NCBI RefSeq assembly: GCF_008726925.1
Contig: NZ_VYWO01000001.1
Location: 248,001-312,000 of the forward strand
Length of the DNA stretch: 64,000 nt
Source of the DNA: Aerococcus sanguinicola
GTDB taxonomy: Bacteria > Bacillota > Bacilli > Lactobacillales > Aerococcaceae
Direction: 5' to 3'
Part shown: in pieces, positions 16,039-25,620 of the stretch
Layout: every line of letters starts with the position of its first letter
How positions within the stretch are numbered: the stretch's first letter is position 1
Position numbers and translations under genes: made by a program
Notes under the pieces: model-generated
What the model was told of the DNA's origin: nothing
The model's input: only the letters and a program-made list of their open reading frames with translations
Database searches by the model: none

Positions 16039-16983
16039 ATGGCCACACAATACTTAGACTTACTGCAACATATTCTTGACAACGGGAGCTTTAAAGATGA
16101 TCGGACAGGGGTCGGAACCCTGTCAACTTTTGGCTACCAGATGCGCTTTGACCTGAACGAGGGCTTCCCACTCTTAACCACCAAAAAGGTTGCTTTTGGT
16201 CTGATTAAGAGCGAGTTGCTCTGGTTTCTAAGGGGAGATACCAATATCCGCTTCCTGCTCGAACACAATAACCATATCTGGGACGAGTGGGCCTTCAAGA
16301 ATTGGGTAGAGAGTCCCGGCTACCAAGGACCAGACATGACGGATTTTGGTCTGAGGGCTGAAAGCGACCCGGACTTTGCCCAAGTTTACCAGGAAGAAAT
16401 GGCGGAATTCCGCCACTTGATGCTGGAAGACGATGATTTTGCTGGCAAATACGGCAATCTTGGTGCAGTCTACGGTAAGCAATGGCGCCACTGGGAAACG
16501 CGGGATGGGGGAGAAATCGATCAGATTGCCATCCTCCTCGACCAATTAAGGAACACGCCCGATTCCCGCCGCATGATCCTCAGTGCCTGGAACCCAGAAG
16601 ATGTGCCAGACATGGCCCTGCCACCTTGCCATACTTTAAGCCAGTTCTACGTTCAAGATGGCAAATTAAGCTGCCAGCTCTACCAGCGGAGTGCGGATGT
16701 CTTCCTGGGCGTCCCCTTTAATATTGCTTCCTATGCCTTATTGACCCATCTTTTAGCTCGGGAAGTTGGACTTGGTGTGGGAGAATTTATCCATAGCTTC
16801 GGTGATGTCCATATTTATAAGAACCACCTGGACCAAGTAAAAGAGCAATTGACGCGCCAACCCCGTCCCTTGCCCGAACTCGTAATCAGTGGCGATGCGC
16901 CAATGGATGAGATGGCTAGTGAAGATATTTATGTCCAAGGCTATGACCCTTACCCCGCCATCAAGGCGCCTGTTGCCGTTTAA
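16039..16983 (+). CDS. thyA: Thymidylate synthase
   Basis: A 314-residue folate-dependent enzyme making dTMP from dUMP, with methylene-THF as carbon donor. The catalytic cysteine lies in [14 protein letters not shown], preceded by [28 protein letters not shown] is the conserved dUMP-binding stretch. The length matches the longer ThyA type with the insert around [25 protein letters not shown] lies upstream of the ATG. folA follows after 31 nt, the common thyA-folA pair in which DHFR regenerates the dihydrofolate that ThyA produces. Confidence 0.97.
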   Translation: MATQYLDLLQHILDNGSFKDDRTGVGTLSTFGYQMRFDLNEGFPLLTTKKVAFGLIKSELLWFLRGDTNIRFLLEHNNHIWDEWAFKNWVESPGYQGPDMTDFGLRAESDPDFAQVYQEEMAEFRHLMLEDDDFAGKYGNLGAVYGKQWRHWETRDGGEIDQIAILLDQLRNTPDSRRMILSAWNPEDVPDMALPPCHTLSQFYVQDGKLSCQLYQRSADVFLGVPFNIASYALLTHLLAREVGLGVGEFIHSFGDVHIYKNHLDQVKEQLTRQPRPLPELVISGDAPMDEMASEDIYVQGYDPYPAIKAPVAV

Positions 16984-17014
16984 TACAAGCATTTAATACA
17001 GAAGGAGAGATAAG

Positions 17015-17509
17015 ATGTTAATCGCCGTTTGGGCCCAGGCCCGACATGGTGTCATCGGGAAAGATCAGAAAATGCCCTGGCACCTCCCTAATGATTTCCA
17101 ATTCTTTCGTTCGCAGACCATGTACCATAAAATTGTCCTCGGCCGCAAGACTTTTGAGGGGATGGGCTCTAAGCCCCTGGCCGACCGTCAGACCTATATT
17201 CTAACCCGGTCCTCTTCGATTCCTATTAATGGCGATAAGGAGGCCGTTAAGCTCGTCCATGCGGTCGACCCTATCCTAGAACTTGCACAAAAAGAAGACA
17301 TTTATATTATTGGTGGCAAGCAGATCTACCAGACTTTTTGGCCTTATTTAGACGAATTGCGGGTGACCTATATCGACCACGACGTAGAGGGCGATACCGT
17401 CATGGCTCCCGATCTCTCTGATTTCCATTCTTATGCCGAAATCAAGGGGGCCGTTGACGATAAGAACCCTTATCCGCATCGCTTTGTTTGCTACCGGCGG
17501 GAGGGCTAA
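17015..17509 (+). CDS. folA: Dihydrofolate reductase
   Basis: A 164-residue DHFR that reduces dihydrofolate with NADPH. The N terminus MLIAVWAQARHGVIGKDQKMPWHLPNDFQFF contains the substrate-site acidic residue (LPND). GRKTFEGMG and IYIIGGKQIYQ are the cofactor-binding segments. It lies in a tight cluster with thyA upstream and the DUF2140 gene 3 nt downstream. Whether it is naturally trimethoprim-tolerant cannot be judged by eye. AAGGAGAG precedes the ATG by 7 nt. Confidence 0.95.
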   Translation: MLIAVWAQARHGVIGKDQKMPWHLPNDFQFFRSQTMYHKIVLGRKTFEGMGSKPLADRQTYILTRSSSIPINGDKEAVKLVHAVDPILELAQKEDIYIIGGKQIYQTFWPYLDELRVTYIDHDVEGDTVMAPDLSDFHSYAEIKGAVDDKNPYPHRFVCYRREG

Positions 17510-17512
17510 TTG

Positions 17513-18133
17513 ATGAAGAAAGAAGCAAATATTTGGCGCCGAGCCTTCTTTATTCTATTAGGCCTAATCCTGGTCCTAGGGCTTGGAGCATGGCTGGTTC
17601 TCTCGAGCATCCGTCCCAGCTATCAACCGGTTGACCAGGGGCAAGAGGTGCGAAGTGAAGAAGTTATCCAAGCCGAAGCTCAAGTCAGCCCAGAAGCTTT
17701 CAATGCCCTGATGCAGGCCCTCCTAGCTGGCGACCAAGCTCCTTACCGCCTCCACTTAGATGACAAGGTCCACTTGTTGGGACACTTCCAAGTGCTAGGC
17801 CAAGAGCTTGCCTATGAGATTCGCGGACAGGCCCAGGCACTTGACGATGGCAATATTGGTTTAACTGTTGAGGCGATTGAAGTCCAAGGACTCGACCTAC
17901 CGATCGGGACAAGTTTAGCGCTCTTTAGCCGGCTTGTACCAGACCATGTGCCACTCAGTGTGGATCGGTCCCAGGAGGCCCTGATTGTCCGCCTCGACAA
18001 GGTCTCCGCAGATAGCCAGCTTGCGATTGCTGCCCAAAGTATTGACCTGCCTAATAATGAGATCAAACTTGCCTTTTCCATGCCTTTGCCTTATGCTTTA
18101 GAACAAATAGAAGCTTATCGCCAAGGCCAGTAG
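17513..18133 (+). CDS. DUF2140 family membrane-anchored protein (YpmS-like)
   Basis: A 206-residue protein with one N-terminal transmembrane helix (about residues 10-32, AFFILLGLILVLGLGAWLVL) and an extracytoplasmic beta-rich domain typical of YpmS/DUF2140. The function is unknown in the family. The ending VSADSQLAIAAQSIDLPNNEIKLAFSMPLPYAL resembles family members. It starts 3 nt after folA, with GGGAGGG as ribosome site, and precedes the small YozE gene. This folA-ypmS-yozE-like order recurs in Bacilli, suggesting a co-transcribed envelope role. Confidence 0.8.
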   Translation: MKKEANIWRRAFFILLGLILVLGLGAWLVLSSIRPSYQPVDQGQEVRSEEVIQAEAQVSPEAFNALMQALLAGDQAPYRLHLDDKVHLLGHFQVLGQELAYEIRGQAQALDDGNIGLTVEAIEVQGLDLPIGTSLALFSRLVPDHVPLSVDRSQEALIVRLDKVSADSQLAIAAQSIDLPNNEIKLAFSMPLPYALEQIEAYRQGQ

Positions 18134-18144
18134 AGGAGGGGAAC

Positions 18145-18372
18145 ATGTCACTTTCATTTTATCGTTATATCGAACGCTTCAGAGGCCGGGGCCGGTTGGA
18201 AGCTGACCCGCGAGAGGCCTTTGCTGAACTCGTTTACCGCGACCTAGACTTTCCGCGCGACAGTAAGGAATTCGATGAGATTAGCTCTTATATTGAAGGC
18301 CATAGTGCCTATGCCGACTATATTTCATCCTTTGATGACTTATGGCAAGCCTATGACTATGAACAAGGTTAG
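18145..18372 (+). CDS. YozE family small protein (UPF0346, SAM-like fold)
   Basis: A 75-residue acidic protein beginning SFYRYIERFRG and containing DPREAFAELVYRDLDFPRDS and the SYIEGH turn. These match the YozE family, which adopts a small helical SAM-like domain; its function has not been established. GAGGGG lies 6 nt before the ATG. It sits between the DUF2140 gene and the carboxy-terminal protease gene, within one probable transcript running from the ABC-F gene to lepB. Confidence 0.8.
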   Translation: MSLSFYRYIERFRGRGRLEADPREAFAELVYRDLDFPRDSKEFDEISSYIEGHSAYADYISSFDDLWQAYDYEQG

Positions 18373-18385
18373 AAAGTAGGCTTAT

Positions 18386-19882
18386 ATGCAAGAAGATACA
18401 CAAAAAAAAGATAGTAAGCAGGAAAAACTAAGCCCCCAAAAGAAGGTCAAGCCGGCCCCCAAAAGAGTCGGGCAGGCTGCTCTCTGCCTGTCTCTTGGCT
18501 TAGCCCTAGGCATCTTAGGAACGAATGCCTATACAACAGGGCGCTTGCCCTGGGACCTCCTGTCTTCAGAAGGGGCATTGTCGGCTAAAGACCTGCGCAA
18601 GCTCCAATACGGCTATCAAATTTTGAGCGACCAATATATTGGTGATGTAAAAAAAGCTGAGCTCCTTAATGGCGCTATGGCGGGCATGGCAGAGGCCGTT
18701 GATGATCCCTATACCTCCTATCTAACGGGAGATGCTGCTGAAAGTTTAGATGAGACCATCAAGGGCAGTTTCGAAGGGATTGGGGCCCAGGTCACGACAG
18801 AGAATGGTTGGTTGACGATTATCAGTCCGATCAAGGATTCTCCAGCTGAAAAAGCCGGCCTACAAGCCAATGATATCATCTTAGAAGTAGATGGCAAATC
18901 AACCAAGGGCCTGTCTACGGAAGAAGCTGTCAAGCTAATCCGTGGCGAGAAGGGGACAGAGGTCGAACTAAAAATTAAGCGAGGCGACCAAGAACAGACA
19001 GTCAAAGTGAAACGGGATGAAATCCCAATTGAAACCGTTCATGCTGAGCGGATGGACCAAGCCCCCGATATCGGTCATATCCAGATCTCTGAGTTCTCTG
19101 AAACGACCTATGATGAATTGGTCACTAGCCTCAAAAACTTGCAGCAAGAGGGAGCAAAAAAATTTGTTTTAGACGTCCGGGGGAATCCCGGCGGCCTCTT
19201 ACCTTCAGTTCTGAAAGTTGCTAATATTTTCCTTGAAGATGGGCAAACTATCTTAAGGGTGGAAGATAACCAGGGGGAAGAGCAAGTCTTTAAAGCTAAT
19301 AGCCAAGACTTGGGAGATTTTAAAGTTAAAGCCCCTCTTGTTGTTTTGATTGATGAAGGCTCTGCTAGCGCCAGTGAAATCTTAGCCGGGGCCCTCCAAC
19401 AGAGCGGTCAGGTTCCCGTTGTAGGCCAGAACTCCTACGGCAAGGGCTCGGTCCAAACAGTCTTTCCGGTAGACCAAGAGGGGAAGATGAAGGTTACTGT
19501 AGCCAAATGGTTGACCCCAGATGGAACTTGGATCAATGAAAAGGGCATCCAACCAGATATTGAGCAAGCCCTACCAGACTATGCCAAGCTGACCCTGATT
19601 GATACGAGCCAGCACTATAAAGCTGGCCAGCAATCTGAAGCCATCCTCAATATTCAAAAAATCCTCCACAGCCTCGGCTTTTTAAGTGAGGACCAGGTAA
19701 CTAGCCGTTATGATCAAGACACGGTTGAAGCCGTTAAAAGCGTCCAAGAAGAAGCGGGCTTAGAAGTAACAGGTGAACTGGACGGAGAGACTGCTCTTCG
19801 TTTAACCCAAAAGATGCAAGAGAAAATTAAAGCCAATGATAGCCAGTTGGATAAGGCCATTGACGTCTTGGCGCAAGCTTAG
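18386..19882 (+). CDS. ctpA: Carboxy-terminal processing peptidase, S41 family
   Basis: A 498-residue exported protease. A lysine-rich cytoplasmic start is followed by one membrane segment (about 30-50), a PDZ domain (about 120-205) and the S41 catalytic domain, with Ser328 in SASASE (326-331) and Lys353 in YGKGSVQ. A C-terminal peptidoglycan-binding domain spans about 410-480 (ILNIQKILHSLGFL...EVTGELDGETALRL). Such enzymes trim or degrade envelope proteins. An RNA/DNA shadow frame on the other strand is disregarded. lepB follows after 15 nt, pairing two envelope-processing enzymes. Confidence 0.93.
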   Translation: MQEDTQKKDSKQEKLSPQKKVKPAPKRVGQAALCLSLGLALGILGTNAYTTGRLPWDLLSSEGALSAKDLRKLQYGYQILSDQYIGDVKKAELLNGAMAGMAEAVDDPYTSYLTGDAAESLDETIKGSFEGIGAQVTTENGWLTIISPIKDSPAEKAGLQANDIILEVDGKSTKGLSTEEAVKLIRGEKGTEVELKIKRGDQEQTVKVKRDEIPIETVHAERMDQAPDIGHIQISEFSETTYDELVTSLKNLQQEGAKKFVLDVRGNPGGLLPSVLKVANIFLEDGQTILRVEDNQGEEQVFKANSQDLGDFKVKAPLVVLIDEGSASASEILAGALQQSGQVPVVGQNSYGKGSVQTVFPVDQEGKMKVTVAKWLTPDGTWINEKGIQPDIEQALPDYAKLTLIDTSQHYKAGQQSEAILNIQKILHSLGFLSEDQVTSRYDQDTVEAVKSVQEEAGLEVTGELDGETALRLTQKMQEKIKANDSQLDKAIDVLAQA

Positions 19883-19897
19883 AAAGAAGGCAAATTG

Positions 19898-20446
19898 ATG
19901 AAACGATTTTTTAATGAAGTAATTTCTTTTATCCTCCCGATTCTCATTGCGGTTGTCTTAGTCCTAGGGGTGCAAAAATATGTTGCCTTCCCGATTAATA
20001 TCTCCGGCGACTCCATGGCACCGACCCTTCATAATGGGGATATGGCCATTGCCTACCGCTTGTCGGAACCAGACCGCGGGGATATTGTGGTTTTTCCCGG
20101 CCCTGATGCTCCCAATGAAAAATATATCAAACGGGTGATCGGTAAGGCAGGGGATACCATCAAGTACCAGGACAACCAGCTTTATGTCAATGGTGAAGCC
20201 GTTGCTGAGGAATACCTGGAACCCCTAAAGGCTGCTAACCCTGGCCAATTGGTGACCCAAAACTTCACTTTAGAGGAACTCACCAATGAAAACACTGTCC
20301 CTGAAGGGGAATACTTTGTCCTCGGGGATAACCGACCTGTTTCTAAAGACAGTCGCTACTTTGGCTTTGTCCACAGCGACCAAGTCGAGGGGACAACCAA
20401 CTTTAGATTCTGGCCCTTGTCTGACTTTGGAAAGATTCAAGAATAA
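19898..20446 (+). CDS. lepB: Signal peptidase I
   Basis: A 182-residue type I signal peptidase with one N-terminal membrane anchor (about 8-27). The catalytic Ser39 lies in SGDSMAPTL and the catalytic Lys78 in KYIKRVIG; GDNRPVSKDSRYFG is box E. It cleaves signal peptides from exported pre-proteins on the outer face of the membrane. The in-frame TTG at 19895 is ignored because the AGAAAGAAGG site is correctly spaced from the ATG at 19898. The gene is followed by copy A of an intergenic repeat whose 3' hairpin probably terminates the operon. Confidence 0.95.
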   Translation: MKRFFNEVISFILPILIAVVLVLGVQKYVAFPINISGDSMAPTLHNGDMAIAYRLSEPDRGDIVVFPGPDAPNEKYIKRVIGKAGDTIKYQDNQLYVNGEAVAEEYLEPLKAANPGQLVTQNFTLEELTNENTVPEGEYFVLGDNRPVSKDSRYFGFVHSDQVEGTTNFRFWPLSDFGKIQE

Positions 20447-20454
20447 ATTTTAAC

Positions 20455-20642
20455 AGAGTGTGACAAAAGTCGGTTAGCCCTGAATCAGCTAACGCATACT
20501 ATATCTGTAACTCGCTTCGCTTCGAACAGCTATAGCCACTGTCCGCGAACTATGGATGTCAGGGCTGAATTTTGGAGCACGTTTTTAAAGAATAATTCGT
20601 ATTTTATAAAGAGGCCGGAACTTTTGTCCCAGCCTCATTTTT
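20455..20642 (+). repeat. Dispersed intergenic repeat, copy A (with 3' terminator hairpin)
   Basis: This element of about 188 bp shares its ends with copy B at 52471-52648 (minus strand). The 5' block starts AGAGTGTGACAAAAGTCGG. The 3' block begins GGATGTCAGGGCTGA and includes GGAGCACGTTTTTAAAG, about 53 nt with two differences. The middle is unrelated in sequence but forms a stem-loop in both copies (here CTATATCTGT/ACAGCTATAG). The ends are imperfect inverted repeats (AGCCCTGA/TCAGGGCT). It finishes with a GAGGC/GCCTC terminator and T run. Confidence 0.8.
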
Positions 20643-20670
20643 AATGATAACTACAAAGGAGTGGTAGAAG

Positions 20671-21549
20671 ATGGCAAATATTCAATGGTTTCCGGGACAC
20701 ATGGCCAAGGCTAAAAAAGAGGTTCAAAACCATCTCAGCCAGGTCGACTATGTGATTGAACTCCGGGATGCCCGGGTTCCCGAAAGCAGCAAAAATCCTT
20801 TGATTGACCAGATAATCCAGGATAAGCCCCGGATTATTGTGCTCAATAAGGCTGATTTGGCTGATAAAGCCGAAACCCAGGCCTGGGTCGACTGGCTCAA
20901 CCAGGAGGAGGGCAGCCAGGCTTGCGCCCTAAATAGTAAGAATCCCAAAGAAATGAAGCGCTTTAAGAAAAATTTGTATGACTGGACAGCTCCTGTGCGC
21001 GAAAAATGGCAGGCTAAGGGAGTTAAGCATCAAGCAGTTCGTTTGATGATTGTGGGCATTCCCAATGTGGGTAAATCCACTTTTATTAACCAATTCACCC
21101 AGAAGAAAAAAGCGCAAGTCGGTAACAAACCTGGTGTGACCAAGGGCCAGCAATGGATTCGCATTGATAAGGACTTTGAATTATTAGATACACCGGGGAT
21201 TCTATGGCCCAAGTTTGAAGATCCCGAGGTGGGAACTCGGCTGGCTCTCTGCACAGCAATCAAGCAGACCCATTACTACAATGATGACATCGCCCTCTAT
21301 GCGCTAGCCTTCCTCATGGACTACTATCCTGGCGCCATCGAGGCTAAGTATCCGATTGCAGCCGACCAAGTCCATCCGCCTTATCCCGAACTCTTGATGA
21401 CCTTGACGGAGAAGATGGGCTTCTTAGAGGATTATGACCGTGCATCGGAAAAAATAATCAAGGACTTCCAAGACGGAGCGATTACCCGGCTAACCCTTGA
21501 TCGGCTCGCTGACTACCAGCTGGCCCAGGAAGGGGCGTCCCATGACTAA
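20671..21549 (+). CDS. rbgA: Ribosome biogenesis GTPase RbgA (YlqF)
   Basis: A 292-residue circularly permuted GTPase: the G4 motif NKAD (59-62) precedes G1 GIPNVGKST (129-137) and G3 DTPG (173-176). The N terminus IQWFPGHMAKA is diagnostic. It helps late assembly of the 50S subunit. AAAGGAG stands before the ATG. Its 3' end overlaps rnhB by 8 nt. The rbgA-rnhB-dprA-topA order is conserved in Bacilli, and lepB is also a common upstream neighbour. It lies directly after repeat copy A, so it likely has its own promoter within or after the repeat. Confidence 0.96.
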   Translation: MANIQWFPGHMAKAKKEVQNHLSQVDYVIELRDARVPESSKNPLIDQIIQDKPRIIVLNKADLADKAETQAWVDWLNQEEGSQACALNSKNPKEMKRFKKNLYDWTAPVREKWQAKGVKHQAVRLMIVGIPNVGKSTFINQFTQKKKAQVGNKPGVTKGQQWIRIDKDFELLDTPGILWPKFEDPEVGTRLALCTAIKQTHYYNDDIALYALAFLMDYYPGAIEAKYPIAADQVHPPYPELLMTLTEKMGFLEDYDRASEKIIKDFQDGAITRLTLDRLADYQLAQEGASHD

Positions 21550-22321
21550 GCGCGAAAGCATCCAAATGATCAAGGACCGCCTCCAAGCTAAGGGCGCCCA
21601 TTTACAGGCAAGTGACTTGGCGCCCTATGCCCAGGATGAACGCAAGGGAGTCCAACAGCTGCTTAAGACCTACCAAAAACGCCTGCACCAAGCCCAGGAA
21701 GAAATGGAGGCTATTCAAGCTCTGAGACGCTATGAGAGCCAGCTGCGTTCCCAGGGCTATCCTTATATCGCTGGGGTTGATGAAGTAGGGCGGGGGCCCC
21801 TGGCAGGACCAGTGGTAGCCTGTGCGGTTATTTTACCGGCTGACATGCCTGCCGTTTACTTTAACGATTCCAAGCAGCTCTCCCATAAGAAGCGCCAGGC
21901 TTTAGTTGCCGATATCGACAAGTATGCCCTAGCCTGCGAATTAGCCCTCAGCTCAGCTGAACGCATTGATACGATCAACATCCTCCGAGCCACTAAGGAA
22001 GCCATGGCGGCCTGTGTTAACCAGCTTCAAGTTAAAGCTTCCTATGTCCTTGTCGATGCGGTAACTATTCCTGGCATTAGCCAGCCTCAAGAGGCCATTA
22101 TTAAGGGCGATGCACAGATCTATTCCATCGCAGCGGCTTCGATCTATGCTAAGGAATACCGGGACCAGCTCATGGCCGACTATGCGGCCCGCTATCCCCA
22201 CTACGGTTTCGAACAGAACGCTGGTTACGGGACTAAGGCCCACCTCGAAGCCTTAGCCGAGCATGGGCCATGTCCCATCCACCGCCGAAGCTTTGCCCCG
22301 GTAAAAGATTTTATTAAATAA
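21542..22321 (+). CDS. rnhB: Ribonuclease HII
   Basis: A 259-residue enzyme cutting RNA in RNA-DNA hybrids and at single ribonucleotides in DNA. The acidic active site starts in AGVDEVGRGPLAGPVV (Asp-Glu), continues with FNDSKQLS, and includes VDAVTIPG and KGDAQIYSIAAASIYAK. A helical N-terminal extension of about 70 residues is usual for Gram-positive HII. The ATG at 21542 overlaps the end of rbgA and has AGGAAGGGG upstream, so the longer frame from 21497 is rejected. Confidence 0.95.
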   Translation: MTKRESIQMIKDRLQAKGAHLQASDLAPYAQDERKGVQQLLKTYQKRLHQAQEEMEAIQALRRYESQLRSQGYPYIAGVDEVGRGPLAGPVVACAVILPADMPAVYFNDSKQLSHKKRQALVADIDKYALACELALSSAERIDTINILRATKEAMAACVNQLQVKASYVLVDAVTIPGISQPQEAIIKGDAQIYSIAAASIYAKEYRDQLMADYAARYPHYGFEQNAGYGTKAHLEALAEHGPCPIHRRSFAPVKDFIK

Positions 22322-22381
22322 ATAAATCATTTGATGAAACTGGCGCGCCTTCGTTTATATATGAATGAAGGAGTTGATAAA

Positions 22382-23227
22382 ATGTTTAACCAGCTAAGCC
22401 GTCGCCAGCAAGTGATTTATTTGACCGAATCGGGCCTTGTCCCTTATAGTGAGCGCTATCGCTTACTCGTTGACCCGCAAAAACAAAAAATTAAAATTCC
22501 CTCCAAAGCTTATGCTCAGTGGCAAGATTTCTTGTCCCAGTACCCGCCGACTTACTTCCAAGAAGTCTACCAAAAAGAAGGCGTTGTCCCCCTAGTTGTG
22601 GGGGACCCTGCTTATCCTAAAGCTCTCTTGGAGACCCATAAGCCTGCCTTGGTTCTTTTCTGCCAGGGGGATATCACTTTATTTAAGCGGCTGTCCCTAT
22701 CCGTCGTCGGCAGCCGCAAAATGACCACATATGGCCAAGAAGCCTTAAAAAAACTTCTCCCGCCTCTAGTTGAGAAATTGGTCATTGTCAGCGGATTAGC
22801 AAATGGAATTGATTGCTTATCCCACCAGATTGCAATAGAAAGGCAAGGGAAAACCATTGCGGTTATAGGGACAGGCCTGGGACAAGTCTATCCTGACCAG
22901 AATGCCAGTTTACAAGGCCAGATAGCACGCGACCATTTACTGGTCTCGCCCTTGCCCTACCATGCAGGGGCTAAGCGCTGGCACTTCCCTTACCGGAATG
23001 AAATTATTGCCGGTCTATCGGCTGCCTGCCTCGTGGTAGAGGCGGGGCAAAAGAGTGGGTCTTTGATTACTGCCAATTATGCCTTGCAGGCTAACCGGGA
23101 TGTCTTTGCTGTACCTGGTCCCATCACCCAACCCTTATCGCGGGGGACCAATGAGCTGATCCAAGCTGGGGCCAAACTTATTTTGACCAGCCAGGATATT
23201 CTAGAGGAATACAGCCACCTCCTTTGA
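22382..23227 (+). CDS. dprA: DNA-processing protein DprA (Smf)
   Basis: A 281-residue Rossmann-like protein that loads RecA on incoming single-stranded DNA during transformation. It has the family core [60 protein letters not shown] and [22 protein letters not shown]. The recognisable C-terminal winged-helix domain is missing, as in short DprA forms. I take the ATG at 22382, 8 nt after AAGGAG, rather than earlier in-frame codons without a ribosome site. Its presence suggests a competence capacity, although the competence pilus genes are not in view. Confidence 0.93.
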   Translation: MFNQLSRRQQVIYLTESGLVPYSERYRLLVDPQKQKIKIPSKAYAQWQDFLSQYPPTYFQEVYQKEGVVPLVVGDPAYPKALLETHKPALVLFCQGDITLFKRLSLSVVGSRKMTTYGQEALKKLLPPLVEKLVIVSGLANGIDCLSHQIAIERQGKTIAVIGTGLGQVYPDQNASLQGQIARDHLLVSPLPYHAGAKRWHFPYRNEIIAGLSAACLVVEAGQKSGSLITANYALQANRDVFAVPGPITQPLSRGTNELIQAGAKLILTSQDILEEYSHLL

Positions 23228-23289
23228 ATCATTTCTACTATAATATAGGACAATTTAAGCAATTTTTTTCTTTGCCTATCATTTTATAT

Positions 23290-23318
23290 TTGACAAAAAA
23301 TCTTGAATGGCATAATAT
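23290..23318 (+). promoter_or_regulatory. Promoter of topA
   Basis: TTGACA (23290-23295), a 17-bp spacer and TAATAT (23313-23318), about 90 nt before the TTG start of topA. Confidence 0.55.
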
Positions 23319-23409
23319 GAGAATCAATTTGACAGCTTATCCGACAATTCAATCTTTGTCAGCATCTTCTTATTCATCCTGTCGGGTAAATTCGAAAGGA
23401 GTTATTCTT

Positions 23410-25479
23410 TTGGCATATAAGAACCTTGTCATTGTGGAATCACCGACCAAGGCGAAAACCATTGAAAAATATTTAGGTAGAAATTATAAAGTCGTCGCTA
23501 GTAAGGGACATTTGCGCGACCTCCCAAAAAGTAAGATGGGGATCGATATTGAAAATGATTACGATCCTTACTATATTACAATCCGGGGTAAGGGCCCCAT
23601 TATTAAAGAATTAAAGAAATATGCAAAAAAAGCCGAAAACATTTACCTGGCTTCCGACCCGGACCGAGAAGGGGAGGCCATTGCCTGGCACTTGGCCTAT
23701 ATCCTGGGTCTGGATCCTAATGATAAGATTCGGGTAACCTACAATGAGATTACCAAGGAAGCCGTCAAGGAAGCCTTTAAGCACGCCCGGCCCATCGATA
23801 CGGACCTAGTTGATTCCCAACAAGCCCGGCGCATTTTGGACCGTCTCGTGGGCTATAGCCTCTCTCCAATTCTTTGGTCCAAGGTCAAAAAAGGTCTATC
23901 AGCGGGCCGCGTCCAATCAGTAGCCCTTCATTTAATCATCGAGCGAGAAGAAGAAATTAGAAACTTCAAACCGGAAGAATACTGGTCGATCGATGGTGAA
24001 TTCAAAAAAGGCCGAGAAAAGTTCAAGGCCAATGCCTCTAAGTATAAGGGGAAGAAGCTCGACCTTAAGAACAAGGCCGACGTGGACCAATTGATGGCCC
24101 AGATCAGCTCGGATGAGTTCACAATTGCTAATCTCACGAAGAAAGAACGGCAAAGAAAGCCGCAAAAACCTTTCACAACCTCCTCGCTCCAGCAAGAGGC
24201 TTCTAAGCGCCTGAAATTTAGGACGCGGAAGACTATGATGATTGCCCAACAGCTCTATGAAGGGATTAATATCGGTAAGGGCAGTGTCGGTCTTATCACC
24301 TACATGCGTACCGACTCCACCCGGATTGCTGAAGTGGCTAAGGAAGGGGCCAGTGACTTCATCACGGCTACTTATGGCAAGGAATACCTCGGCAAGAAGG
24401 GGCAGGCTAAGACTACAAATGCTAATGCCCAGGATGCCCACGAAGCCATCCGTCCCTCAGCCCCTGACCGGACCCCACAATCAATTGAATCCTATCTCAC
24501 TAAGGACCAATACAAGCTCTACAGCCTGATTTGGTGTCGCTTTATGGCTAGCCAAATGGCACCAGCTATCTATGACACGGTTGGTTGTGATATTGTCCAA
24601 GGCGATGTCAGCTTCCGGGCAACAGGGTCGCAAATTAAATTTGAAGGTTACCAAAAGGTCTATGCTGAGAAGAAAGAAAAGGACAATCCTCTGCCAGACT
24701 TGGCCAATGGGGATACGGTGAAAAGTGTCAGCCTGGATCCTAAGCAACACTTCACCCAACCACCAGCCCGCTATACTGAAGCTAGCCTGATCCAGACTTT
24801 GGAAGAGAATGGGGTAGGGCGCCCGTCCACCTATTCACCAACCATTGAAACCCTGATCAAACGCTACTATGTCAAGATCGAAGCCCGGCGCTTTGAACCG
24901 ACAGAGCTCGGTGAAATCGTTAACCAACTGGTCGCTAGCTATTTCCCTGACATTGTCAACGTCAACTTTACGGCTGGCTTAGAAAATGAGCTAGACAAGA
25001 TTGAAGAGGGGAAGGAAGAGTGGGTAGAGGTGATCGATCGTTTCTACCAACCCTTTGCTAAGGACTTAGAAAACGCCGAAGAAAAGATTGAAAAAATTGT
25101 CATCAAAGATGAACCAGCGGGCTTCGATTGCGAAAAGTGTGGCCATCCTATGGTCATTAAGCTCGGTCGCTATGGTAAATTCTACGCCTGCTCCAACTTC
25201 CCAGACTGTCGGAATACCAAGGCCATCGTCAAGGAAATTGGCGTCGAGTGTCCTAAGTGCCAGGAGGGGCAGGTCATTGAAAGAAAATCGAAAAAGAACC
25301 GCATCTTCTATGGCTGCAGCCGTTATCCAGACTGCGACTTTGCTTCTTGGGACAAGCCCATTGGCCGTCAATGTCCCGTTTGCCAAAGTTACTTGGTTGA
25401 GAAGAAGAAACGAGGCAGCAAGCAAGTGAAGTGTAGCCAATGCGACTACCAGGAAAGCGAGCAAAAGGGCGATAATTAG
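23410..25479 (+). CDS. topA: DNA topoisomerase I
   Basis: A 689-residue type IA topoisomerase that relaxes negative supercoils. It has the Toprim start [36 protein letters not shown], the active-site tyrosine region [13 protein letters not shown], and three C-terminal zinc ribbons (CEKCG...CSNFPDC, CPKCQ...CSRYPDC, CPVCQ...CSQC). The frame is open back to 23224, overlapping dprA, but those 62 codons lack homology and contain the promoter. TTG at 23410 with AAAGGAG 8 nt upstream is the start. A terminator follows before xerC; trmFO, usual between them in Bacilli, is absent. Confidence 0.96.
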   Translation: MAYKNLVIVESPTKAKTIEKYLGRNYKVVASKGHLRDLPKSKMGIDIENDYDPYYITIRGKGPIIKELKKYAKKAENIYLASDPDREGEAIAWHLAYILGLDPNDKIRVTYNEITKEAVKEAFKHARPIDTDLVDSQQARRILDRLVGYSLSPILWSKVKKGLSAGRVQSVALHLIIEREEEIRNFKPEEYWSIDGEFKKGREKFKANASKYKGKKLDLKNKADVDQLMAQISSDEFTIANLTKKERQRKPQKPFTTSSLQQEASKRLKFRTRKTMMIAQQLYEGINIGKGSVGLITYMRTDSTRIAEVAKEGASDFITATYGKEYLGKKGQAKTTNANAQDAHEAIRPSAPDRTPQSIESYLTKDQYKLYSLIWCRFMASQMAPAIYDTVGCDIVQGDVSFRATGSQIKFEGYQKVYAEKKEKDNPLPDLANGDTVKSVSLDPKQHFTQPPARYTEASLIQTLEENGVGRPSTYSPTIETLIKRYYVKIEARRFEPTELGEIVNQLVASYFPDIVNVNFTAGLENELDKIEEGKEEWVEVIDRFYQPFAKDLENAEEKIEKIVIKDEPAGFDCEKCGHPMVIKLGRYGKFYACSNFPDCRNTKAIVKEIGVECPKCQEGQVIERKSKKNRIFYGCSRYPDCDFASWDKPIGRQCPVCQSYLVEKKKRGSKQVKCSQCDYQESEQKGDN

Positions 25480-25545
25480 CCTTCCAATAAATGCTAAATT
25501 AAGCGACTAGTTAGCGCGCTATCCTCTAGCTTGTAAAATTTATTC

Positions 25546-25594
25546 AAAGAGATAAAGTCAATTTCCGACTTTGGATGATTTTATCTCTTTTTTT
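25546..25594 (+). terminator. Intrinsic terminator after topA
   Basis: AAAGAGATAAA (25546-25556) pairs perfectly with TTTATCTCTTT (25580-25590), then a T run. A TATAAT at 25599-25604 directly after is the likely -10 of xerC-codY. Confidence 0.85.
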
Positions 25595-25620
25595 ATGTTA
25601 TAATGTTTAGGTAAAAGAAG

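Noticed and set aside
23224-23409. N-terminal extension of topA overlapping dprA
   Set aside because: The 62 extra codons have no topoisomerase homology and contain a promoter. A TTG with AAAGGAG at 8 nt marks the real start at 23410.
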